Source: Thermoproteota archaeon (GTDB lineage Archaea > Korarchaeota > Korarchaeia > Korarchaeales > Korarchaeaceae). From it: a stretch of 64,000 bases of DNA. The translations under genes and the position numbers were made by a program. How positions within the stretch are numbered: the stretch's first letter is position 1; every line of letters starts with the position of its first letter. Shown here one piece after another: positions 25,185 to 32,694 of this stretch. The notes below the pieces were generated by a model that did not search any database, had not been told where the DNA came from, and worked only from the letters and a program-made list of their open reading frames with translations. The DNA is taken from the NCBI GenBank assembly GCA_027492205.1, contig JAOZFN010000011.1, positions 1 through 64,000 on the forward strand, given 5' to 3'.

Positions 25185-25442
25185 TCAGACGTCAGTAGAC
25201 GCCCTAGAGCGACTCCCCTCGAAGAAGGCCCGCTCCAGCTCGGCCACCCTCAGGGCCAGGCCCACGATGACCCCGAGCAGGGCGACCTCCCAGGCGTCCG
25301 TGGGGAACTCGGGGCCCGAGCCGAAGGCGTCCAGCAGGATCTCCCCTCCCTCCAGCAGCCTCTCGAGCTCCCTCCTAATCCTGGGGTCGCGCTCCGCCCT
25401 CGCGACCCTCCGGAGCCTCTCCAGCTCCCTCCTCACAGCCAC
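25185..25442 (-). CDS. Small helical protein co-encoded with a RecA-fold protein
   Basis: An 85-residue helical protein: VAVRRELERLRRVARAERDP, RIRRELERLLEGGEILLDAF, and DAWEVALLGVIVGLALRVAE. It begins at GTG 25442 inside the end of the RecA-like gene (10-base overlap), so co-translation is likely. Family unknown. The position next to a RecA-fold protein and near polymerase B suggests a role in repair, by context only. Confidence 0.6.
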   Translation of the reverse strand: MAVRRELERLRRVARAERDPRIRRELERLLEGGEILLDAFGSGPEFPTDAWEVALLGVIVGLALRVAELERAFFEGSRSRASTDV

Positions 25443-26134
25443 TCTGAGAGTCGGGGCAGACCTTCCCAAGGCGACGCGCCCCCCAGCTCCCCCACGGTCA
25501 GCCACTCCGAGGCCGGGGGCCTGGACGGGTGCTTGACCAGCGTGGCCCTCACCAGCCCCCTGGGGCGCGGGTCCAGCCTCACGGCGGCGTGGATCGAGTG
25601 GGCGTGGTAGGTTCCGCCCAGGGGCGACCACCCCCGCCCGTCGAGGGAGCACCTGTTGAACGAGACCACGGTCCTGTCCGCGGCCAGCTCTCTGAGCGCC
25701 TGGGTCAGGCGCGTGGCCGTCCAGGCCTCCCGCCAGTCCACGTGCAGGTAGGGGTCGAAGACCAGGGCGAACTCCGACTCCTCTCGGGACGCCCTTGAGA
25801 GCAGGTCGAGGGCGTCCTCGAGCTTGAACGCCCGGGCCACCATGAGGTTCTCCCCCACCGCCCGCCAGTCCGCGCCGAGCCTCCTGGCCATGGACCTGAG
25901 CATGTAGGGGTCCAGGCCGCCGAAGTCCTGCACGTGGACCGCCAGCGTCCTCCCCCTGGCCGAGGCCATCACCGCTATCCTGTGGTAGAGTAGGCCGACG
26001 ATCCTGACGCTGGGGGAGTAGAACTCGGTCAGCGAGCGCTCCTCGATCCCCCCGCCGAGCAGCCTGTCGAGTCCCTCCACGCCCGTCCTCACGATCACCC
26101 CGGCGCGCCCGCCGGCTGAGGCGAGGGGGAGCAT
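25433..26134 (-). CDS. RecA/RadA-fold protein with no P-loop
   Basis: A ~233-residue protein with the RadA/RadB/KaiC start VRTGVEGLDRLLGGGIEERS, but where Walker A should follow it reads LTEFYSPSVRIVGLLYHR, without GxxxxGKT. Later strands match the fold: RTLAVHVQDFGGLDPYMLRS, FALVFDPYLHVDWREAWTAT (Walker B place), RTVVSFNRCSLDGRGW and a C-terminal RATLVKHPSRPP. ATP binding by the usual loop seems lost. ATG 26134 is preferred because TTTACTTTT (26160-26168) gives a TATA box; an upstream frame is low complexity. The nearby PolB gene suggests a functional link. Confidence 0.7.
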   Translation of the reverse strand: MLPLASAGGRAGVIVRTGVEGLDRLLGGGIEERSLTEFYSPSVRIVGLLYHRIAVMASARGRTLAVHVQDFGGLDPYMLRSMARRLGADWRAVGENLMVARAFKLEDALDLLSRASREESEFALVFDPYLHVDWREAWTATRLTQALRELAADRTVVSFNRCSLDGRGWSPLGGTYHAHSIHAAVRLDPRPRGLVRATLVKHPSRPPASEWLTVGELGGASPWEGLPRLSEWL

Positions 26135-26280
26135 CCCCCCAACTCCCGGGGGACGCGAGAAAAGTAAACCGGGGTCGGGGGTCACCGGTATCCCGTGGGG
26201 AAAGTTTCGGCCCCCGGGGGCGCGCCGACGCGGCGATCCCGCGGGGACCCTTTTAACCGGACGGCGGGTCAAGCTGACGG

Positions 26281-26664
26281 ATGTTTCTCCTGAGGGGGAG
26301 GTTGGCACCAGAGAAGGCCTCCGAAAGGCTCTCCAAGGTTCCGGGGGCGCTGAGGCTCGTGCTGTTCGGCAGCTCGGCCAGGGGGGCGCTGGGCCGGAGA
26401 GCGACCTCGACCTGATGCTGGTCGTGGAGGAAGGCCTCCTACCCAGGGCCCGAGCGGAGGCGTCCGAGGCGGCGGATGTCTACGCGGACACCGGGGTGTC
26501 GGTGACCGTGCTCGTGGTGTCGGGGGGTCTCGGAGGCCCGCTGGGAGGTGATCAGAAGGGCGAGGGAGGAGGGCGTGGTGATACGGACCAGCCGACCGAG
26601 GCGAGGTCCCTCGCCGGAAACTTTCGCCGGAACCAGCCCAGGATCTCAGGGCCCGATTTCCTAA
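26281..26664 (+). pseudogene. Minimal nucleotidyltransferase (MNT), two frameshifts
   Basis: From ATG 26281 the sequence reads APEKASERLSKVPGALRLVL then FGSSARGALG, the MNT GSxxxG motif. The DxD part (PESDLDLMLVVEEGLL) is one base out of frame from about 26395, and the end (SEARWEVIRRAREEGVVIRT) is shifted again at a G run near 26523, stopping at 26662-26664. The promoter (CTTTTAACC, 28 bases upstream) looks good. Either two sequencing errors in G runs or a dead gene. No HEPN partner is present. Confidence 0.7.
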
Positions 26665-26692
26665 TCTTCTCCTGGGGGCCGTCGCGCCAGGC

Positions 26693-28750
26693 TTGAGGGG
26701 CTGGCTCCTGGATGCCCGGGTGGACGGTGAGTCGCTGAGGCTGACCCTCCTGGACGAGTCCGGCGACCCGTCCATGGCGGAGGTGCCGGCTAGGGAGAGG
26801 CTCTACCTCACGCCGAGGTCCGTCGGCCTCGAGAGGCTCGCGGACTCCCTGTCCGAGCTAGAGGGCGTCCTCTCGGTCGGAGTGGAGCGGTGGCTCATGC
26901 CCCCGAGGTACAGGGAGGAGGCCGACGTCCTAGTCGTGGACTGCGGGCCGAGGGAGGCCCGCCTGATACTGAGGAGGGCTCAAGAGCTGGGCCTGGCGGA
27001 GGCGTGGAACAGGTTCCCATCCCTGATCCAGAGGGCGATCCGGGCCAGGGGGGCGACGGCGTGCTCCTGGGTCGAGGTGAGGGGCGGGGAGGTGAGGCCC
27101 CTGGAGGACCCCGGCTCCGTTCCATACGAGGTCCCTGAGCTCAGGGCCGTGAGGGTGTCCTTCCTGGGGTGGGCCGGCGCGCCGAACGCTCCCTCCTGGG
27201 AGACGGTGGATCGGGTTAGGCTCTCCCCTCTCCGGGGGGAGCCGATCGAGCTATCGGTAGAGAGGGCCAGGTTCGGAGAGCTGGCGGACGCCATAAAGTC
27301 GCTCCTCCCACAAGTGGTCGCGTTCGACTCGCCGGGCTGGGCCGAGCTGGCCCTGAGGGTCCCGGGGGTGGCCAGGGGGCTGGAGGCCGCCGGCGCGGTC
27401 GTCCTGCGCAGGCCCCCTCCCCTGGGGATCGACCTCTGGGGGGCCGTGGAGTGGTCCCGCCTCTCCGCCCTCCCGCTGAGCCGGGTGGTCGACGCCACCA
27501 TCGGCCAGGTGCTCACCAGCGCGGAGGCCTTCGAGGCCCTCCGCAGGGGGTACCTGATACCGGAGGTGAGGAGGTTCGTTGAGTCTTGGAAGAGCCCCTC
27601 CCGGCTGCTGGCCGCCGACAGGGGCGGGCTCGTGCTCACCCCCAGGCCCGGGGTCTACTGGGACGTCTACCAGCTCGACTTCAACTCACTCTACCCCTCC
27701 ATAATCGCCAGGGAGAACGTGAGCCCCGAGACGGTGAACGACCCCTCGTGCCCCGGCCCCCGCAGGGAGGTCCCGGAGGTCGGCCACTTGATATGCCTCG
27801 ACAGGAGGGGGCTCGTCTCAGAGGCCGTCGGGAGGCTCGTGGAGAGGAGGGCCAGGCTGAGGGAGCTGGCCCGGCTCGGGGGTGCGGACGCCGAGAGGTA
27901 CGAGTCCGCCCAGGCTGCGGTCAAGTGGGTGCTCGTGGCGTGCTTCGGCTACCTGGGGTACAGGAACGCCAGGTTCGGGAGCATAGAGGCCTACGAGTGC
28001 GTCACCGCCCTGGCGAGGGACGTCGCCAGGAGGGCCGTCAGGGCCGCCGAGGGGGCTGGCTACAGGGTGCTCCACGTGTTGGTTGACTCCCTGTTCGTCC
28101 AGCCCACCCCCGAGGCCGGCAGCGTCGAAGAGCTCGTTCGCATCGTGGAGCGGGAGACCGGATACGGCCTGAAGGTGGAGGCCGAGTACGAGTGGGTCGC
28201 CTTCTTCTCGGGCGTCACGACGGGCGAGGGGGTGCCCTCCAGGTACCTGGGGAGGCTCACGTCTGGAGGGACTGAGTGGGGCGCGTTCAAGGTGAAGGGG
28301 CTGGAGTTCGCCAGGAGGGACGCGCCGCAGGTGGTCCGGAAGGCGGCGATGGAGGCCCTGTCCGAGCTGGAGCGGGCCGAGTCCCCCGGGGAACTCGAGG
28401 GGGCGTCGATCAGGGCCGTCGAAGTCTTCGGGGCCTGGGCCCGGAGGCTGGCTCGGGGCGAGGTGGACCTCGCCGACCTCGTCGTGGAGAGGAGGCTGTC
28501 CAGAGATCCAAGATGGTATGAGAGGTCCCCGTCCCACGTCGTGGCGGCTCGGGGGCTCAGACCCGGAAAGGGGTCGGCGGGGGCCGTCAGGTACGTGGAG
28601 GCCAAGACCCCCTACCCGGTCGACCTGGGCCCCGGGGGCTACTCGGTGGAGAGGTACCTCGCGTGGCTCGACAGGGCGGCCAGGCCGTTCAGGGCCCTGG
28701 CGAGGCTAACTCGCTCAGAGCGGCCAGGTCGCCGGTTGATTATTAATTGA
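26693..28750 (+). CDS. Family B DNA polymerase, PolB2-like with degenerate motifs
   Basis: A 685-residue polymerase, shorter than replicative PolB (about 780-900). Motif A is intact: YQLDFNSLYPSIIARENVSP near residue 330. Motif B reads AVKWVLVACFGYLGYRNARF. Motif C reads VLHVLVDSLFVQ, so YGDTDS has lost its first Asp and keeps the second. No DIET-type exonuclease motif is visible in the N-terminal half (VSFLGW and VVAFDSPGW stand in similar places), so proofreading is probably absent. This pattern fits archaeal PolB2/Dpo2. In Sulfolobales that enzyme is damage-inducible. The start overlaps the region after the broken MNT gene. Confidence 0.85.
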   Translation: MRGWLLDARVDGESLRLTLLDESGDPSMAEVPARERLYLTPRSVGLERLADSLSELEGVLSVGVERWLMPPRYREEADVLVVDCGPREARLILRRAQELGLAEAWNRFPSLIQRAIRARGATACSWVEVRGGEVRPLEDPGSVPYEVPELRAVRVSFLGWAGAPNAPSWETVDRVRLSPLRGEPIELSVERARFGELADAIKSLLPQVVAFDSPGWAELALRVPGVARGLEAAGAVVLRRPPPLGIDLWGAVEWSRLSALPLSRVVDATIGQVLTSAEAFEALRRGYLIPEVRRFVESWKSPSRLLAADRGGLVLTPRPGVYWDVYQLDFNSLYPSIIARENVSPETVNDPSCPGPRREVPEVGHLICLDRRGLVSEAVGRLVERRARLRELARLGGADAERYESAQAAVKWVLVACFGYLGYRNARFGSIEAYECVTALARDVARRAVRAAEGAGYRVLHVLVDSLFVQPTPEAGSVEELVRIVERETGYGLKVEAEYEWVAFFSGVTTGEGVPSRYLGRLTSGGTEWGAFKVKGLEFARRDAPQVVRKAAMEALSELERAESPGELEGASIRAVEVFGAWARRLARGEVDLADLVVERRLSRDPRWYERSPSHVVAARGLRPGKGSAGAVRYVEAKTPYPVDLGPGGYSVERYLAWLDRAARPFRALARLTRSERPGRRLIIN

Positions 28751-28822
28751 TATATCGAAATTGGTAATGATAATGATAATCTTTAATTAACCGGGTGCCC
28801 GGAATCGCGGGGGCGAGACCGC

Positions 28823-29035
28823 GTGGGGGTCACCACGATAAGCGTCAGGCCGGAGACCAAAAGGCTGCTCGCCTCGCTGAAGGGTGACAAGTCCTGGGAC
28901 GAGTTTCTGCTGGAGCTTGCGGAGGAGCTGCGCAGGAGGAGGCTTGAGGGGGCCCTCAAGAAGCTTAGGCAGATCCCGATGGACGCTGAGTACGAGGAGG
29001 TGAGGCTGAGATTAGGCCTCAGAGGGTCCTCCTAG
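28823..29035 (+). CDS. Antitoxin of a VapBC-like pair
   Basis: A 70-residue protein: TTISVRPETKRLLASLKGDK, SWDEFLLELAEELRRRRLEG and a helical tail. ISV-x-PETKRLL...SWDEFL is the archaeal VapB (DUF217-like) pattern. The region just upstream (28740-28800) is very AT-rich (repeated GATAAT and TTTAATTAA) and likely holds the promoter. The PIN toxin gene overlaps its end. Confidence 0.8.
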   Translation: MGVTTISVRPETKRLLASLKGDKSWDEFLLELAEELRRRRLEGALKKLRQIPMDAEYEEVRLRLGLRGSS

Positions 29036-29382
29036 ACACGGACTTCCTGATCGAAGTGGACAGGGGGAGGGAGGAGCTCCCCGACGCACTGTGCCAGATC
29101 TCCATCGTGACGCTCTACGAGTTCGTCAGGGGGAAGGCTGATCCCACCCTGGCGAAGAGGCTGCTCGAGGAGATATTCGAGGTGGTTCCGCTGGACAACA
29201 GGGTGGTGTCCACGGCGACGGAGATCTGGAGAGACCTCAGGCGGTCGGGCGCCTCTCTGGACGACAGAGACCTACTCATCGGGGCCACGGCCATAGCGAA
29301 CGGAGTCCCCCTCCTCACGAGGAACGTCCGCCACTACGACAGGCTCAGAGAGTACGGGCTCAAGTTCTGGCGGGTGGAGTAA
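29011..29382 (+). CDS. VapC-type PIN toxin with no canonical start codon
   Basis: PIN domain with all acids: RVLLDTDFLIEVDRGREELP (first Asp), VTLYEFVRGKAD (Glu), GASLDDRDLLIGATAIANGV (Asp) and PLLTRNVRHYDRL. The first conserved Asp (29035) lies upstream of the first normal start, GTG 29056, so that start would cut the active site. In frame before it only ATT (29011), GTC (29026) or CTC are available, all within the antitoxin gene. I give ATT as the most start-like. Either the start is non-standard or a base is wrong. Confidence 0.75.
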   Translation: MRPQRVLLDTDFLIEVDRGREELPDALCQISIVTLYEFVRGKADPTLAKRLLEEIFEVVPLDNRVVSTATEIWRDLRRSGASLDDRDLLIGATAIANGVPLLTRNVRHYDRLREYGLKFWRVE

Positions 29383-29647
29383 CCCGAGACCGCTTGAGTT
29401 TGGCTCGGTGGGCAGGCGACTGGGCTGGTCGCCCTCCCTGCCCGGGGGCCCCTGACGGGTTGTCGGCATGGGCGCGGCACGGGAGGCGAGCCTACTCCAC
29501 CACTCGGCCCGAGACGCGCGGAGAGCGGACTGTCCCAGGGGACACCCTCCAGCGGGATGGGAGGCACGATCCTCAGACCCGTTCCGCCCCGTTTCACGCC
29601 GATCCTCTATATCCTCGCCGCCCCGCGAAGCTCTGGGGCGGACAGCC

Positions 29648-32038
29648 GTGAGGCGTCCAAAGCTCGAGCTCTGGCCCAGGGTCCACCCGCTCGACATCGT
29701 TCCCCTCGGACTGGTGGCGCTCCACGCCGCCCTTCTGCTCGTCAACAGGAACAAGCTTCCCTTCTCCTACGACACCCCCTATCACCTGCTGATCGGGAAG
29801 ATGTACTCCGACTTCGGGAGGGTGGTCCTCTGGGACTACTACGAGTACGCCCCCGTGGGCAGGCCCCAGCTCTACCCGCCCCTCCTCCACGTCGTCATCT
29901 GGTGGACCCACTCGCTCACCGGGCTGGACTTCGTCTCTGTCGGCAGGGTCATAGCCCTCGTCCAGTATCCGGCGTCGCTCCTCCTCTCCTGGGTCGCGGT
30001 CAGGAAGATGTTCGGCCCCGAGGTTGGCGCAGCGTATGCTGGCCTTCTGTCGGCCGACCCGAGGTTCTGGACCTGGCAGCTCACAGTCGCCCCGACGGCC
30101 ATGATCATGGCCCTCCTCATGCCCCTCATCTACCTCTTCTGGCGGAAGAAAACGGTCCCGGCGGTCCTACTGATGACGGCCTTCCTTTACTCTCACCTGG
30201 GCCTCCCGTACGTCGTCCTCCTCTCGCTGATCCTCGGGGGGCTGCTGTCCCTGCCGCTGGACTCCGGCTACGTCAGGGAGGCCCTGAAGGTCGGTGGGGT
30301 ATCGCTCCTCCTCTTCACGCCCTGGGCCCTCCACGTCCTGTCCAACAGCGAGGCGATCCAGGCCGGGAAGATGTCGACCGGCGGGAAGGTCCTGCTGGGG
30401 TTCTTGACGGTTGACCTCTTCGTGCTCCTCCTCCTGCCCCTGGGAATATACGCTGCCTACAGGGCCGGAGCGGGGGGCAGGATCCTCCTGGGGATCGGCG
30501 CCGCCTTCCTGGCGATCCTCCCCACTTACGGTATGAGGTACTTCCTCCACTCTCCGCCCGTCAACTGCGCCATCGCCGCCGTTGGATTCGGATGGCTGGT
30601 GGACATGATCCGCCACCGCCTGGACCGGAGGGCCCTCTTGGGAGTGGTGGCCGCGTTCGCCCTGACGTCCTCGGCGTTCGCCCCGACCGTCGCCGGACGG
30701 CGCGCGCTGGGGCCCATGTCCGGGGGGCCAACGCCCGTCGTCAGGGAGCTGACAGGCGGCATGGAGGAGGTGATACCACCTAACTGGAGGCTGTACAGCG
30801 TGACCAACCCCTGCGTGCGGGAGCTGGCCAGGTGGATAGATGAGAACCTGCCCGAGGGGGAGATAGTCCACGTGGGCATCGGCCCCCTGGCCGACTGCAT
30901 AACCCTGCTCTCCGGCAGGCTCACCGACGGGGGGATGTACAGGGAGGTCAGGACGGGGGAGATGCTCCGGGCCGTCGCAGAGGGCGGGAAGAGCGGCATC
31001 TTCGTCTCCCTGCGCAGGGACCTCCCGAGAGAGGCGAGGGGCAGGGACGTGACCGTCTTAGCGGAGATCGGTCCGTTCGTCGTGTTCTACGCGGCCCCAC
31101 CGGTTGGGGCCGTGAGCCTGGAGTCCCTGGGGGTTGGGCTGCTGGTGAGGCTTCGTCCGGGCTCAGATCCGGCGGAGTGGGTGAGCGCCCTCGAGGCGAT
31201 CAGGCCGGGCAGGCTGTCCATATCTCCGGCTCCCACCATCGGCGGAGTCCACTCGGCCGTAGAGCTCGCGAGGGAGGTCTCCGGGTTCGCCCGGGAGATC
31301 GAGGTGGTCTTGGTGGCCAGGGACCCGACCGTCGCACAGCTGGCCGAGCTGGTCTCCAGAGAGCTGGCGGGGGTCGTGAGGGCCGTGAGGATATCTGGGA
31401 CGGTCCCGACGCTGAGGTCCATCGACATCGAGTCCGCCGCCGGCGCGGTGAGGTCCGAGGGCGCGGAGTTCGGACTCGGGCTGATAGGCAGGGCCAGCCC
31501 GGGCGACCTCAAAGCGGCCCTCCAGGCGGCCGACTACGTCGTCATCCACGTCCCCCCGACCCCGGAGGTCGTTGAACCCCTCTCATTGGCCCGGGAGGCC
31601 GGCGGCGGGAGGATAGTCGTGCAGGTGGACCTGACCCTCGCCCCGCCCGACGCGCGCTCAAGGGCTTTGCAGGCGTTCCTGAGGGAACTCTCGGCCAAGA
31701 TGCCTGGGTGCACGGCGCTAATCGAGGTGGACGACCCCACGGCCCTGAAGGACGTCGACTGGGCCCTTGTCGGTGAGCCTCGCCAGCCCCGGGCGCTTCC
31801 CCCGAGCGCCCCGGCCGACGGGGGCGATCGGGTTATTACTTTCCCACCCCGGCGCTTGCCCGTGCTCATCCGAGGCGTGGAGGTACTTCACGTGGCCATG
31901 AGACTGGTGGAGCCCTTCGAGACGAGCCTCGGGGTCGAGAGCGTGCGGCACACCATCCTGATCAGGGTGGAGGAGAGGGGCGGCGAGGTGGGATGGGGCG
32001 AGGCGGGCCAGGCCCCGTTCAGAACGCCTCAACCCTGA
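29648..32038 (+). CDS. Multi-membrane GT-C-like protein with soluble C-terminal part; 3' end replaced
   Basis: The N-terminal ~340 residues have about 9-10 membrane segments. After the first comes an acidic loop KLPFSYDTPYHLLIGKMYSD, as in GT-C-type glycosyltransferases (ArnT/PMT/OST-like); this assignment is tentative. A soluble region follows (CVRELARWIDENLPEGEIVH), then two phosphoglycerate/dehydrogenase-like strands. From 31825 the frame runs into a perfect copy of the start of the MenC-like gene (LPVLIRGVEVLHVAMRLVEP) and stops at 32038, so the natural C-terminus has been lost or replaced. GTG 29648 is chosen; the region before it is low complexity. Confidence 0.7.
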   Translation: MRRPKLELWPRVHPLDIVPLGLVALHAALLLVNRNKLPFSYDTPYHLLIGKMYSDFGRVVLWDYYEYAPVGRPQLYPPLLHVVIWWTHSLTGLDFVSVGRVIALVQYPASLLLSWVAVRKMFGPEVGAAYAGLLSADPRFWTWQLTVAPTAMIMALLMPLIYLFWRKKTVPAVLLMTAFLYSHLGLPYVVLLSLILGGLLSLPLDSGYVREALKVGGVSLLLFTPWALHVLSNSEAIQAGKMSTGGKVLLGFLTVDLFVLLLLPLGIYAAYRAGAGGRILLGIGAAFLAILPTYGMRYFLHSPPVNCAIAAVGFGWLVDMIRHRLDRRALLGVVAAFALTSSAFAPTVAGRRALGPMSGGPTPVVRELTGGMEEVIPPNWRLYSVTNPCVRELARWIDENLPEGEIVHVGIGPLADCITLLSGRLTDGGMYREVRTGEMLRAVAEGGKSGIFVSLRRDLPREARGRDVTVLAEIGPFVVFYAAPPVGAVSLESLGVGLLVRLRPGSDPAEWVSALEAIRPGRLSISPAPTIGGVHSAVELAREVSGFAREIEVVLVARDPTVAQLAELVSRELAGVVRAVRISGTVPTLRSIDIESAAGAVRSEGAEFGLGLIGRASPGDLKAALQAADYVVIHVPPTPEVVEPLSLAREAGGGRIVVQVDLTLAPPDARSRALQAFLRELSAKMPGCTALIEVDDPTALKDVDWALVGEPRQPRALPPSAPADGGDRVITFPPRRLPVLIRGVEVLHVAMRLVEPFETSLGVESVRHTILIRVEERGGEVGWGEAGQAPFRTPQP
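31825..32005 (+). repeat. 181-bp perfect direct repeat, left copy
   Basis: All 181 bases equal those at 35309-35489. The unit holds a TATA-like GTTATTACT, the TTG start and the first ~50 codons of the MenC-like gene. Here it is fused to the end of the GT-C-like frame and breaks off at the GAGGCG end, after which the sequence is unrelated. Confidence 0.95.
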
Positions 32039-32694
32039 CCCCCCTCGAATCGGCGTAGCCGGCGACGCCTCGCGGGATCAAGGCCCCCGGAGGGGGAAAT
32101 ATGATCTTCACCCCCCTTCAGGGACCAGACTTCGTCCGGCAGGTCGTCCACGTCCCACCTGCTCGGCCTTACCTTCGCGTCAACGCGAAGGTCTCCCCGT
32201 CCACCCGGCGACCCCCCGAGGCCCCCCGTCCCCCTCCAGGGGGGGTTCCATGGGCCCTTCCTCAGGGAGACATTGCTCAATTCCCTCGTATCCCCCCTTT
32301 CAAGCCAACTTCGTCGGATCCCGGTTAGAAAAGTTGCATTTGCGTGCAGTCCCGGGGGGCGGGTAGGCTGACGCTTCTGATGAGAAGTCTCTTCCGGCGA
32401 TCATGGAGCCAAGGTCGCTCTGCTCAGCCTAAATTTCACGGCGGACGCCGCCGAGGTTCCTGGAGATCGCTAGAGACTCCGCAATCGGACGATCTCCAGA
32501 GCCGCCTCTCCAGGCCCACGGCCGGAGGGGCCTCCCTGTGGGACATGCTGGGATCGCCGGTCGATTATCTGAGTGGGAGTTCGACGGGCCGACCCCCCGG
32601 CGGCTGAGCCCACGGGGAGGCCCGAGAATGCAGGGATGCCGACGTGCCAACCCCAACTTTATTAGGGAATCTCTGGACGCACCCCCCCAGCTGG
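32039..32694. other. Gene-free GC-rich stretch with one strong hairpin
   Basis: About 650 bases without a credible gene on either strand. It holds a perfect hairpin at 32171-32192, several C/G runs and, at its end, the promoter of the next gene (ACTTTATTAGG, 32655-32665). No tRNA, SRP or RNase P RNA pattern was recognised. Confidence 0.5.
32171..32192. repeat. Perfect 10-bp inverted repeat
   Basis: ACCTTCGCGT-CA-ACGCGAAGGT: two perfect 10-base arms around two bases. No T run follows, so it is not a simple terminator. It may be a DNA-binding site or a hairpin of a small RNA. Confidence 0.6.

Noticed and set aside
27818-28605. Minus-strand frames opposite the polymerase
   Set aside because: Antisense shadows; the + strand carries PolB motifs A, B and C.
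28740-28800. AT-rich GATAAT repeats as a replication origin
   Set aside because: Too short, no origin recognition box pattern and no Cdc6/Orc1 gene nearby; most likely the promoter of the antitoxin.
32340-32640. Possible RNA gene (C/D-box-like TGATGA and CTGA near 32370)
   Set aside because: The order and spacing of the boxes and terminal stem do not fit; SRP and RNase P signatures are also absent.
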